NCBI GenBank assembly: GCA_021774575.1
Contig: JAJFIX010000031.1
Location: 92,264-156,263, forward strand
Length of the DNA: 64,000 nt
Source of the DNA: Alphaproteobacteria bacterium
GTDB taxonomy: Bacteria > Pseudomonadota > Alphaproteobacteria > UBA6615
Reading direction: 5' to 3'
How positions within the stretch are numbered: position 1 is the stretch's first letter; the number at the start of each line of letters is the position of its first letter. Position numbers and translations under genes: made by a program. The notes under the pieces are model-generated. The model was given only the letters and a program-made list of their open reading frames with translations. It made no database searches and was not told the origin of the DNA. This document shows positions 47,080 through 56,171 of the stretch, piece after piece.

Positions 47080-47422
47080 TTTGTTTATATTCCGTATTGT
47101 ATTGCCACCATCGGTTTTTGATATCGGCAATTTTTAGGTTTCGGGCGGGTCGTTTTTGAAGCTGGGCATACTACGTATACTCGAGCTGGTTTTCAATGTG
47201 TGTAACTTCGGTAAATTCGTCCATTGGGTCGCAAGTGGGTCGCAAATTTGGAACAAGCAGCGAACCCAATATTTGGGATTCGTATTTTTGTTCTATACCA
47301 TCTCTATGACTTGACCCGGATATCGTTCATATCGTGTTCTACTTTGTTCGTTTTTTATCCGCCTTTTGTCCGGTGAGATAAATTGTGGATAACCCTCCAT
47401 ACTCTCTTCTTTGGTGTGTTTT
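47080..47422 (+). other. 343-bp intergenic region ahead of mazG
   Basis: No gene seen. It holds a short direct repeat GGGTCGCAA (47226-47234 and 47238-47246) and a terminator-like stem CGAACCCAA / TTGGGATTCG with TATTTTT (47261-47288) that has no gene upstream to end. Both divergent promoters must lie here, but none is clear. Confidence 0.4.
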
Positions 47423-48277
47423 ATGCCCATATTAACTGACCCGACCGCTGCCGTAGGTAATCGCCATCCTGGTAGCCTATATCGGTTACTCATGATCATG
47501 AACCGACTGCGCGACCCGGACACCGGTTGCCCGTGGGACGTCGCGCAAGATTTTGCCAGTATCGCGCCCTATACCATCGAGGAAGCCTACGAAGTCGCCG
47601 ACGCGATCGCACGTGGGGACATGGGGGCGTTGCGCGAGGAACTTGGGGATTTGCTGCTACAAATCGTCTTTCACGCGACTATGGCAGAGGAATTGGGGCA
47701 TTTTTCCTTCGACGATGTCGCCGCGGCAATTGCCGAAAAGCTCATCCGGCGACATCCCCATGTGTTTGGCGACGGCGATAGAGAGGCGTTCTCCACCAAA
47801 ACTTGGGAGGATTTGAAGGCGGAGGAGCGATCCCGCAAGGCCTCCTCCAAAGGGCCGGAATTCACCGGTGCCCCCAGTACCCCCAGCGCCCTTGATGATG
47901 TCGCCCTCGCACTGCCTGCCCTCACCCGGGCGGAGAAACTGCAAAAACGAGCGGCCCGGGTTGGGTTTGATTGGCCCGACCTCCCTCCAGTTTTTAGCAA
48001 AATAGAGGAAGAAATTGAAGAGCTGCGTGTTGAGATTAATAGCTCTGGAAGTCAGGAGAGAGTTAACGAGGAATTAGGGGATTTACTGTTTTCTGTTGTC
48101 AACTTAGCTCGTAAACTTAATGTTGATCCAGAGGAATGTTTACGGTCGGGAAACGCAAAATTCAGCCGCCGATTTCGCTCGATTGAAGCAGCGCTTCGCT
48201 CTAAGGAACTTGATCCAAGTGACGCTGGTTTGGATGAATTGGAGGCGCTTTGGCAAGCTGCCAAGGCGAGTGAATGA
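47423..48277 (+). CDS. mazG: Nucleoside triphosphate pyrophosphohydrolase MazG
   Basis: About 284 residues with the tandem MazG arrangement. The first domain has RLRDPDTGCPWDVAQDF, EEAYEVADAI and EELGDLLLQIVFH with the metal-binding EExxE and ExxD pattern. The second repeats it as KIEEEIEELRVEI and NEELGDLLFSVVNLA. It hydrolyses NTPs and may clear non-canonical ones. The start is uncertain (ATG 47423 or an upstream GTG/TTG), with weak ribosome sites. Confidence 0.94.
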   Translation: MPILTDPTAAVGNRHPGSLYRLLMIMNRLRDPDTGCPWDVAQDFASIAPYTIEEAYEVADAIARGDMGALREELGDLLLQIVFHATMAEELGHFSFDDVAAAIAEKLIRRHPHVFGDGDREAFSTKTWEDLKAEERSRKASSKGPEFTGAPSTPSALDDVALALPALTRAEKLQKRAARVGFDWPDLPPVFSKIEEEIEELRVEINSSGSQERVNEELGDLLFSVVNLARKLNVDPEECLRSGNAKFSRRFRSIEAALRSKELDPSDAGLDELEALWQAAKASE

Positions 48278-48385
48278 TGGGGCCAGCGCAGTTGGAATAT
48301 GCGTTGGTTTCGATTATAAGATCTTCGAATGCCTTACCTTCTAAGTATCGGCTCGTTTTCACCCCAAATCCGACAGGAACTATTT

Positions 48386-48859
48386 ATGAATCTTTTGACA
48401 CCGCTGACCCTCGACCAGGCGTCGACCATCATTGATACGGCGCTTGCTAAGGGTCGGGAGGCAAATTTGAAGCCGCTGACGGTCGTTGTGCTCGATCTTG
48501 GAGGCCAAATGATTGCGATGAAACGTGAAGACGGCGCCGGTATCATCCGCCAGGAAGTCGCTCTCGGTAAGGCATATGGTGCCCTTGGTTTAGGCATCAA
48601 TTCGCGGATCATTTTTGAAAAAATGACCGAGCGCCCGACATTTCTCGCCGCCATTGCCGCTGCGTCAGACGGCCGCGTCGTGCCGGTGCCGTCTGGGGTG
48701 CTGATCAAAAACACCGACGGCAAAGTGATCGGGGCCGTTGGCATCAGCGGAGATACGTCCGACAAAGACGAATATACGGCGATTGCTGGCGTTAAGGCAG
48801 CCGGATTAACCGCCGACCCGGCAGAGCCGAACCCGGAATGGGCGCAGACCTCTCTTTAA
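48386..48859 (+). CDS. GlcG/HbpS-like heme-degrading family protein
   Basis: 157 residues of the PF03928 (GlcG/HbpS, formerly DUF336) family. LTLDQASTIIDTALAKGRE opens it, VVVLDLGGQMIAMKREDGA gives the core strand pair, and VPVPSGVLIKNTDGKVIGAVGISGDTSDKDEYTAI the C-terminal part (in segments). HbpS binds heme extracellularly, while GlcG accompanies glycolate genes; nothing here decides the role. No signal peptide. ATG 48386 has AGGAAC upstream. It converges with the dehydrogenase gene over a shared terminator. Confidence 0.85.
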   Translation: MNLLTPLTLDQASTIIDTALAKGREANLKPLTVVVLDLGGQMIAMKREDGAGIIRQEVALGKAYGALGLGINSRIIFEKMTERPTFLAAIAAASDGRVVPVPSGVLIKNTDGKVIGAVGISGDTSDKDEYTAIAGVKAAGLTADPAEPNPEWAQTSL

Positions 48860-48884
48860 TTTTCTTTATTCAGTGAGTTAAATG

Positions 48885-48920
48885 AAACCTCTATCAGTTT
48901 GATACTGATAGGGGTTTTTT
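48885..48920. terminator. Bidirectional terminator between two convergent genes
   Basis: CTATCAGT (48891-48898) pairs with ACTGATAG (48904-48911), extended by AACCT/GGGTT, with A bases before and six T after. It lies between the GlcG-like gene and the stop of the minus-strand dehydrogenase gene. Confidence 0.85.
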
Positions 48921-49797
48921 AATCTTTGGCAAGCAACTGCATCAGGCTCGACGTGTCCCATCGCTCTCCACCCCGGGCCTGAATTTGGGCGTAGAATTGG
49001 TCGATTAGGGCGGTTCCTGGAAGCCGGGCTTTGTTGCTCTTTGCCTCTTCGAGGCATATCGCGAGATCCTTGCGCATCCAGTTGACGGCAAATCCGTGCT
49101 CGAATTCATTTGCCAGCATGGTCTGCCACCGGTTTTCCATCTGCCAGGATTGGGCCGCCCCCCTTGAAATGACCTGGATGACCTTTTCCATGTCGAGGCC
49201 AGCCCGCTGACCGAAATTTAGCCCTTCCGCCAGCCCCTGGACCAGCCCAGCGATACAGATCTGATTGACCATTTTAGCCAATTGCCCAGCACCCGCCGGG
49301 CCAATTAGCGCCGCGGTGCGGGCATAGGCGGCCAGAACCGGTTCAGCGCGGGCAAATACGGCCTCGTCCCCTCCTACCATGACGGTGAGGACGCCGCCCC
49401 GTGCCCCCGCTTCTCCGCCTGAAACCGGCGCGTCGAGAAACTCAAACCCACGGGTTTGGGTTTCCGTGTCGAGCTCACGCGCAAGGTGGGCCGAGACCGT
49501 TGTATGATCGACAAAAATCGCCCCTTTTTGCATGCTGGCAAAGGCGCCGTCCGGGCCATAGACGACGGCACGCACATCGTCGTCTGCACCAACGCAGGCA
49601 AATACGATATCTGCGTCAAGCGCTGCCTCGCGAGGAGTTGGGGCGCCCTGCCCGCCATGTTCCTCAACCCATTTCTCTGTTTTTTCGGACGATCGGTTGA
49701 AGACGCAAACGTCGTGCCCTGCCGACTTTAAATGCCCGGCCATCGGATATCCCATAACGCCGAGGCCGATGAAGGCGGTCTTTAACGGGTTACTCAT
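48919..49797 (-). CDS. 3-hydroxyisobutyrate dehydrogenase-type NAD-dependent oxidoreductase
   Basis: 292 residues of the beta-hydroxyacid dehydrogenase family. The nucleotide motif is IGLGVMGYPMAGHLKSAG, the substrate motif DAPVSGGEAGARGG, and the catalytic Lys lies in GAGQLAKMVNQI. The family includes 3-hydroxyisobutyrate, 6-phosphogluconate-like and tartronate semialdehyde (GarR) enzymes. Close to GarR/HIBADH, but the substrate cannot be fixed. A neighbouring GlcG-like gene is sometimes seen with glyoxylate/tartronate metabolism, which slightly favours GarR. Confidence 0.87.
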   Translation of the reverse strand: MSNPLKTAFIGLGVMGYPMAGHLKSAGHDVCVFNRSSEKTEKWVEEHGGQGAPTPREAALDADIVFACVGADDDVRAVVYGPDGAFASMQKGAIFVDHTTVSAHLARELDTETQTRGFEFLDAPVSGGEAGARGGVLTVMVGGDEAVFARAEPVLAAYARTAALIGPAGAGQLAKMVNQICIAGLVQGLAEGLNFGQRAGLDMEKVIQVISRGAAQSWQMENRWQTMLANEFEHGFAVNWMRKDLAICLEEAKSNKARLPGTALIDQFYAQIQARGGERWDTSSLMQLLAKD

Positions 49798-49896
49798 GTC
49801 GGCAGGTCCTCTTTAGTCGATACTGTTTGGGTTTTCACATGACCTTGATGACATCTGCGCGATGTGAATGTCACGGGATTTATCCATAAAGGATTA

Positions 49897-49937
49897 TTGA
49901 CAAGCTGTGCCTTTTTAAATTAGAACAAAAAGAGAAC
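49897..49937 (+). promoter_or_regulatory. SOS (LexA) box overlapping the imuA promoter
   Basis: GAAC-AAAAAGA-GAAC (49923-49937) is an exact match to the alphaproteobacterial LexA site GAAC-N7-GAAC. TTGACA (49897-49902), 17 bases and TTAGAA (49920-49925) form a plausible promoter; the LexA site begins inside the -10 box, so LexA would block it. This predicts DNA-damage induction of imuA-imuB-dnaE2. Confidence 0.88.
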
Positions 49938-49951
49938 ATTCTAATTGTAAA

Positions 49952-51139
49952 ATGACACAAACACATGATGAGCGCCCCGAAATGCACATAAGAACACAAA
50001 AGGAGCCCAGGCTCGCGGCAGAACGGCCCTCGACAGATCAACCCTCGACAGATCAACCTGGGCCAACGCATCGCGAAACCACGCAAGATCAGTTGCGCGC
50101 CGCCTTGCGCCAACGCATTGCCGAGATTGAACGAAACGGCACTATTGGCGGCCTTCACAAGCAGGCGCGACCGCAAAAAAATGAGGATCCTACTGAAATT
50201 ACGGCCCCCCTGCCCTTTGGTGCCACGGATATCGACGCACATTTACCGTGGGGCGGACTGCCGGTGGTCGGCGTTCACGATATCATTGAGGGCAAGGCCA
50301 TTGATGGCACGATTGCGGACGATGCAGGGCGAGGTGAGCGGGTGGGAGTGCATGGCCAGATGGGGGGAAGCGTGACGGCGTTCATTGCCGTGCTCCTCGG
50401 TGCCCTCCAACGACGAAACGTCTATTTTAATGGCGTTCGACCGGTTTTATGGATTGCCCCACGGCGCCGCACCCACGAAAACCTTTATGGTCCGGGGCTT
50501 TCCGCCTTCGGATATGATCCATTCGATGCCCAGACAGGCCTCATTCTGGTCCGAGCCCGGTCGACGTCGCAAATATTATGGGCGACGGAAGAAGGGCTGC
50601 GCGATCCCCATCTGGGCGCGGTCATTGCCGAAATGCCCGCCGGCGTTCTTCCCAGCCTCACCGCCAGCCGCCGTTTGCAATTAGCCGCAGAAGCCGGAGG
50701 AACCCTTGGAATTTTGCATGTGGGAGGACTGCATTCCGCCCTGCCGCCCAGCGCAAGTTTTACCCGGTGGCAAATTACCCCCGCCCCGACACTAAAGACG
50801 ACACTAAGGCCGACGGAAAGACGAACCGGCGCCGGGCCGCCGCTCTATCAGGAACGACCCCGCTGGCGGGTCGACTTACTGCGTTGTCGGGGGGCAGCGC
50901 CAAAACAATGGACAGTGGAATGGACCTCAAAGCTTAAATCAAAAGGGGGTCAGGCACAAAAAACGGGCCAAGAAATGCTCAGATATAATGCAAAAGACCT
51001 TAAATCAAAAAATCAAAAAACCAATAGAACGACGTGTAATCTCAGTATGGTTTCCTCGTTTTCAGACGGATCTTCTTCAGTGGGGACAGAAAAGGCAGCA
51101 GAGAGCGACCCGGCCCGACACCAAGCGCTTACCGGATAA
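49952..51139 (+). CDS. imuA: ImuA, RecA-like accessory protein of the SOS mutasome
   Basis: 395 residues; typical ImuA is about 230-300. The core is RecA-like but degenerate: LPFGATDIDAHLPWGGLPVVGVHDI, AFIAVLLGALQRRNVYF, LWIAPRRRTHENLYGPGL and ASRRLQLAAEAGGTLGI. The true family end is near WRVDLLRCRGAAPKQWTVEW, about residue 324. The remaining 70 residues are Lys/Asn/Ser-rich, unlike any ImuA, and overlap imuB by 152 bases. A stop at 50935-50937 in the +1 frame suggests the tail came from a one- or two-base indel. The N-terminus has a 15-base tandem duplication (50027-50056). It helps recruit the error-prone machinery. Confidence 0.88.
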   Translation: MTQTHDERPEMHIRTQKEPRLAAERPSTDQPSTDQPGPTHRETTQDQLRAALRQRIAEIERNGTIGGLHKQARPQKNEDPTEITAPLPFGATDIDAHLPWGGLPVVGVHDIIEGKAIDGTIADDAGRGERVGVHGQMGGSVTAFIAVLLGALQRRNVYFNGVRPVLWIAPRRRTHENLYGPGLSAFGYDPFDAQTGLILVRARSTSQILWATEEGLRDPHLGAVIAEMPAGVLPSLTASRRLQLAAEAGGTLGILHVGGLHSALPPSASFTRWQITPAPTLKTTLRPTERRTGAGPPLYQERPRWRVDLLRCRGAAPKQWTVEWTSKLKSKGGQAQKTGQEMLRYNAKDLKSKNQKTNRTTCNLSMVSSFSDGSSSVGTEKAAESDPARHQALTG

Positions 51140-52820
51140 CCCGCGCGCCGTCATTGATACAGTCAATGGCCGCTTACTGTTGACCGCAGTTAACCGCATC
51201 GGCTCGCAGATCGGTCTGGTCACCGGGATGACCTTGGCCGATGCCCGTGCCCTTGAACCGAATTTAGAGATATTTCCGACATATCCTGCAGCAGATGAGC
51301 ACGCGTTACACGCCCTCGCCCGCTGGGCCCAGCGTTATACGCCGTGGGCGGCCCCCGACACGGATGGAACGATGTTTGAAAACGGTGGTGCGGCGGGCTT
51401 GTGGCTCGATATCACCGGGTGCGCCCATCTTTTCGCGTCAGGCATCCCTGCGAACACACAACGACAAAGCGAAGGGGCACTTTTAAACGACCTTATCGGC
51501 CGATTGGCGCAGGGCTATGGGGTGCGGGCGGGCCTTGCCGATACGCCCGGCGCGGCTTGGGCCCTGGCTCGATTTGCGCATCCACGCACAGCGACGTGGG
51601 TAATTGCCGAGCCAGGCAGCCTCCTGGGTAAAGCCCAACAAACAGCATCGAATATGACCGTGCCAACGATATTGGCTGAGTTGCCTGTTGCCGCGCTCCG
51701 ATTGCCGGCTGATATTTTAGAGGCTCTTGATCGGTTGGGTTTGCGCCGGATCGGCGACCTTGCCGCCATGCCTCGGGCTGGTCTCATGGGTCGTTTTGGG
51801 GTGAAATTAGCCCATCGGTTAGATCAACTCCTGGGGCGTGAAGACGAGGCCATCTCTCCCCTCACCCCGGTGCCAGACCTAACCGAGCAGATAAGTTTTG
51901 CCGAACCGCTTGGGCACATGGAGGCGATCCGCCGGGCGATCCGTGGCCTTCTCGAAAAACTCTCCCGGAAACTGGAGACGGAAGGACGCGGAGTGCGGCA
52001 ATTGAACGTGGCCTTGTGGCGTTTGGGCGGGCGGGTTGATCGTCTGGTCATCGGCACAAGTCAGGCAACGCGTAGCCCCGGCCATCTCGCCCGCCTGGTT
52101 GATGAGCAGCTGGATCGGTTGCCCCCAACCGGTAGCATCAATATGCCCGAAACCCTTGTCGAAACAATTTGCCTCGAAATTCGTTCATCCACCGTGATCC
52201 ACGCCGCCCAAATTGGGCTCGCAACCATCAATTCAGGGCCAGATTCTCCCCCGTTGCTTGAGAGCAAAACCGCAATTATCGACGTCATGGGACATTTCGT
52301 CGACCGGCTGATGGGCCGACTTGGCACCGACGCGGTGATCCGACTGGAACGGCATGCCAGCCATTTACCCGAATACGCACAAAAAGCCGTACCGATTACC
52401 GCTGCGGCATGCACCGAGCAATCGAGAAAGTTCACGCCTATTTCTGAGCCATGGGTGGCCCGCCCGCCACGTTTATTACGCCGACCCGAACCGGTTTTTG
52501 CCGTTGCTCCAGTTCCCGATGAGCCGCCCATACTCTTTCGCTGGCAAGGCCATGTTCACCATGTCGTTCGCGCCGACGGTCCTGAACGATTAGCCGCCGA
52601 ATGGTGGCGGCCGATCGGCGATCATGACATGTCTTTGGGTACCGCAACGCGGGATTATTACCGGGTTGAAGTCCGGAGCGGCGCCCGGTTTTGGCTTTAC
52701 CGGGCGGGCCTTTATCAAGACGCGGCCGATTACGACCGGGCCCATCATAAGCCCGTGTTGGCATCAGCGATGGCGGAACGACCGGTCCCCGGTTGGTTTC
52801 TCCATGGTTTTTTCGGTTAG
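50988..52820 (+). CDS. imuB: ImuB, catalytically inactive Y-family polymerase-like protein
   Basis: 610 residues. ImuB is a Y-family relative that bridges the beta clamp and DnaE2. The N-terminus reads VISVWFPRFQTDLL where active polymerases have an acidic metal site, and the second site reads GLWLDITGCAHLF in place of the Ser-Leu-Asp-Glu motif. These losses are the hallmark of ImuB. The rest follows the family (LPADILEALDRLGLRRIGDLAAMPRAGLMGRFG), ending PVPGWFLHGFFG. The start at ATG 50988 lies inside imuA; no nearer start precedes the conserved VWFPRF. Confidence 0.93.
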   Translation: MQKTLNQKIKKPIERRVISVWFPRFQTDLLQWGQKRQQRATRPDTKRLPDNPRAVIDTVNGRLLLTAVNRIGSQIGLVTGMTLADARALEPNLEIFPTYPAADEHALHALARWAQRYTPWAAPDTDGTMFENGGAAGLWLDITGCAHLFASGIPANTQRQSEGALLNDLIGRLAQGYGVRAGLADTPGAAWALARFAHPRTATWVIAEPGSLLGKAQQTASNMTVPTILAELPVAALRLPADILEALDRLGLRRIGDLAAMPRAGLMGRFGVKLAHRLDQLLGREDEAISPLTPVPDLTEQISFAEPLGHMEAIRRAIRGLLEKLSRKLETEGRGVRQLNVALWRLGGRVDRLVIGTSQATRSPGHLARLVDEQLDRLPPTGSINMPETLVETICLEIRSSTVIHAAQIGLATINSGPDSPPLLESKTAIIDVMGHFVDRLMGRLGTDAVIRLERHASHLPEYAQKAVPITAAACTEQSRKFTPISEPWVARPPRLLRRPEPVFAVAPVPDEPPILFRWQGHVHHVVRADGPERLAAEWWRPIGDHDMSLGTATRDYYRVEVRSGARFWLYRAGLYQDAADYDRAHHKPVLASAMAERPVPGWFLHGFFG

Positions 52821-52829
52821 GCCCGCTCT

Positions 52830-55800
52830 ATGACCATCGGTTATGTCGAGCTGCACACCACCTCTAATTTCAGTTTTCTGGAAGGCGCCTCACACCCGGA
52901 GGAATTGGTTGAGCGGGCCGCCGAACTTGGTTGCAAGGCTTTGGGCCTTGCCGATTGCAACAGTTTGGCCGGCGTGGTGCGGGCTCATATGGCGGCTCGC
53001 GACGCTGGGTTGCGTCTGCTTGTTGGCGCCCGGATCGACCTTACCGATGCGCCCTCCTTGCTTGTCTATCCCCAAACCCGGAATGCCTATGGCCAGCTGT
53101 CGCAGATGATCACGACGGGCCGCCGACGGGCCGAAAAAGGTACTTGCCGCCTCGCCTTCGACGACCTCTCAGAAATTGCTGAAGAAACACTCGTTATTGT
53201 TTTGCCTGAACCGGAGTTAGATAAGCGCTTCCATAGCCAGCTCAAACATCTCGCCGAATGTTTCCCGGACCGCTGTTATTTGGCCGCCCATTACCGGTAT
53301 CGCGGCAACGACGCGCAACGTTTGAAAGAGCTGGCTAATTTGAGTACTGATCTCGGTGTGCCGCTAATTGCCGCCAATGATGTCTGCTATCATGCGCCCC
53401 AACGCCGCCCTTTGATGGATGTGCTGACTTGCATCCGCGAACACTGCACTATCGAGACAGCGGGCGCCCGGCTGGCCTTGAATGCGGAGCGTCACCTGAA
53501 ACCCGCAGGCGAAATGGCGCGGCTTTTCCAGGCCTATCCGGAGGCGGTTGCGGCGACCGTGGCTTTTGCCGAGCGTTGCACATTTTCCCTCGATGAATTG
53601 CGCTACGAGTATGCCGATGACCCGGTGCCTTCGGGCATGACGGCGGATGGTTATCTCGCCCAATTGACCGCGACCGGAGCTGCCAAACGCTATCCATCGG
53701 GCGTGTCGGCGAAAGTTTCGAAGATACTGGCCCATGAGTTAGAGCTAATCGGTCAATTGGGTTACGCGGCTTATTTTCTAACGGTTCACGATATCGTGGT
53801 GTTTGCCCGCTCGCGTAATATTCTATGCCAAGGACGTGGCTCGGCCGCCAATTCCGCTGTTTGTTATTGCCTTGGCATCACCGCCGTTGATCCCGATCAT
53901 CTCGACCTTTTATTCGAACGGTTTATTTCCGCCGAGCGGGACGAACCACCCGATATCGATGTTGATTTCGAGCATGAAAGACGCGAAGAGGTGATCCAGT
54001 ATATTTATCAAAAATACGGTCGCGAGCGCGCTGGCTTGGCCGCCACGATCATTTCCTATCGAGCAAGAAGTGCGGTACGTGACGTCGGCAAAGCGATGGG
54101 GTTAAGTGAGGACCTAGTTGGCGTTCTGGCTCGCCAAACTTGGGGGAGCTCTCGAAAACAAGGACCGAACCCCGAGACCTTACGCGAATTAGGGCTCGAC
54201 CCCGATGATCCTCGGCTTGCGCAGACCATTGCCCTAACAACGGAATTACTCGGCTTTCCCCGCCATCTCAGCCAGCATGTCGGCGGCTTTGTCATCGCCG
54301 CCGAGCGGCTGGATCAATTGGTGCCGATCGAAAATGCGGCAATGGTCGATCGCACCGTCATTCAATGGGACAAAGACGATCTCGATGCCATGGGTATGCT
54401 CAAAATCGACGTGCTCGCCCTGGGCATGTTGACCTGTATCCGCAAGGCCTTTGACCTGCTTGCTCTCCATTATGACCGCGAATTGGAACTGGCGACCATC
54501 CCCCCCGATGACACGGCGGTCTACGACATGTTATGCCAGGGCGATAGTCTCGGTGTTTTCCAGGTTGAGAGCCGGGCTCAGATGGCTTTCCTGCCGCGCA
54601 TGAAGCCACGCAGTTTTTATGATTTGGTGATCGAGGTCGCGATCGTGCGCCCCGGCCCGATACAGGGCGATATGGTGCACCCTTATTTGCGTCGCCGCGA
54701 CGGGCTTGAGCCGGTCTCATACCCTTCTCCAGACCTTGAAGCGGTGCTTGGCAAGACGCTGGGGGTGCCGCTGTTTCAAGAACAAGCAATGAAAATCGCC
54801 ATCGTCGCCGCAGGCTTTACTCCCGGTGAGGCCGACGGACTCCGCCGGGCCATGGCAACTTTCCGGCGCAGCGGCACCATTCACACGTTCCGCACTAAAA
54901 TGATCGACGGCATGATCGAACGGGGGTATGAGCGCGAATTTGCCGAACGTTGTTTTCGCCAAATTGAAGGCTTTGGCGAATATGGTTTTCCCGAAAGTCA
55001 CGCGGCGAGCTTTGCTCTGCTGGTTTATGTTTCGGCCTGGCTCAAATGCCATTATCCCGACGTCTTTGCCTGCGCGCTTTTAAACAGCCAACCGATGGGA
55101 TTTTACGCCCCGGCGCAAATCGTGCGTGACGCAAGTGAGCATAATGTGGCCATCAACCCCCCTGATATTAATTTCAGCCAATGGGACAATTGTTTGGAAT
55201 CCGTAGATGAGGGTCGCGCCTATGCCTTGCGATTGGGTTTGCGCCAGATCAAGGGGCTGAATGAGGCTGATGCCAAACGCATCGTCACAACCCGCGCCAC
55301 CCTCGCCACGCGACAATATCCAAACATTGCCGCGATGTGGCTTGCCGCCGGCGTTTCGCGACGCGTTTGCGAACGCCTCGCCCGTGCCGATGCCTTTCAG
55401 TCCCTCGGGCTCGACCGGCGGGGTGCCGTTTGGGCCGTTAAGGGGCTGGGCTACGGCGCGACCGATAACGACGGCAAGGTAAAACCATTGCCGCTGTTTG
55501 CCGCTGCGGAGGCGCGCCAAAACACCGGCAAGCAAGCCGGCAAGCAAGATGGTGATAAACGGCCAACCACCCTGCCCCACGAAGACCAAGGCGAGGCCGT
55601 GGCCAATGATTATGGCGCCATCGCCTTGTCGTTGAAGGATCATCCGCTGCATCTGCTACGGCCGCTGTTTGGGCAAAACAGACTTTTGCGCAGCAAAGAC
55701 CTGCTCGATGCGCAACCGGGCCGCACCATTTCGGTCGCCGGTCTCATCTTGGTGCGCCAGCGTCCCGGAACCGCCAAGGGGGTCATTTTCATGACCCTCG

Positions 55801-56093
55801 AAGATGAAACCGGCACCGCCAATATCATCGTCTGGCCGGATGTCTTTGACCGTCTGCGCCGGGTCATTCTCGGTGCCCGGTTAGTGCTGGTGCGTGGCCG
55901 TCTGCAGCGCCAGGGGATCGTCGCCCATGTCATTGCCGAGGCGATTGAAGATTGCTCATTTATGCTTGACCAGCTGGCTCTCGGCGATCGTCTTGATCCA
56001 GATTTAACCGGTCACGTCGCGGCGGCCAATACGCACGGGCTCGCCGGCAAACGAAAAAAGCGCCTACGAGTGCCCTCCCGAGATTTTCATTAA
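52830..56093 (+). CDS. dnaE2: Error-prone DNA polymerase DnaE2
   Basis: 1087 residues, the DnaE2 size. The PHP domain opens YVELHTTSNFSFLEGASHPEEL and LGLADCNSLAG. The polymerase palm has DIDVDFEHERREEVI, and GRGSAANSAVCYCLGIT, GFPESHAASFALLVYVSAWLK and a C-terminal OB-fold (GVIFMTLEDETGTANIIVW) complete the protein. It performs translesion synthesis with ImuA and ImuB. It starts nine bases after imuB. A 12-base in-frame tandem duplication (55525-55548) repeats GKQA/GKQD. Confidence 0.97.
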   Translation: MTIGYVELHTTSNFSFLEGASHPEELVERAAELGCKALGLADCNSLAGVVRAHMAARDAGLRLLVGARIDLTDAPSLLVYPQTRNAYGQLSQMITTGRRRAEKGTCRLAFDDLSEIAEETLVIVLPEPELDKRFHSQLKHLAECFPDRCYLAAHYRYRGNDAQRLKELANLSTDLGVPLIAANDVCYHAPQRRPLMDVLTCIREHCTIETAGARLALNAERHLKPAGEMARLFQAYPEAVAATVAFAERCTFSLDELRYEYADDPVPSGMTADGYLAQLTATGAAKRYPSGVSAKVSKILAHELELIGQLGYAAYFLTVHDIVVFARSRNILCQGRGSAANSAVCYCLGITAVDPDHLDLLFERFISAERDEPPDIDVDFEHERREEVIQYIYQKYGRERAGLAATIISYRARSAVRDVGKAMGLSEDLVGVLARQTWGSSRKQGPNPETLRELGLDPDDPRLAQTIALTTELLGFPRHLSQHVGGFVIAAERLDQLVPIENAAMVDRTVIQWDKDDLDAMGMLKIDVLALGMLTCIRKAFDLLALHYDRELELATIPPDDTAVYDMLCQGDSLGVFQVESRAQMAFLPRMKPRSFYDLVIEVAIVRPGPIQGDMVHPYLRRRDGLEPVSYPSPDLEAVLGKTLGVPLFQEQAMKIAIVAAGFTPGEADGLRRAMATFRRSGTIHTFRTKMIDGMIERGYEREFAERCFRQIEGFGEYGFPESHAASFALLVYVSAWLKCHYPDVFACALLNSQPMGFYAPAQIVRDASEHNVAINPPDINFSQWDNCLESVDEGRAYALRLGLRQIKGLNEADAKRIVTTRATLATRQYPNIAAMWLAAGVSRRVCERLARADAFQSLGLDRRGAVWAVKGLGYGATDNDGKVKPLPLFAAAEARQNTGKQAGKQDGDKRPTTLPHEDQGEAVANDYGAIALSLKDHPLHLLRPLFGQNRLLRSKDLLDAQPGRTISVAGLILVRQRPGTAKGVIFMTLEDETGTANIIVWPDVFDRLRRVILGARLVLVRGRLQRQGIVAHVIAEAIEDCSFMLDQLALGDRLDPDLTGHVAAANTHGLAGKRKKRLRVPSRDFH

Positions 56094-56171
56094 TTTCATC
56101 GAAGTTTTTGCAGGCCGGCGACCAAACGCGTATCTTAACCAAAATCGAAAAACGCCCAAACGAGGATACTC

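Noticed and set aside
47261-47290. Terminator-like stem with T run
   Set aside because: No gene ends upstream of it on the plus strand; listed only as part of the gap.
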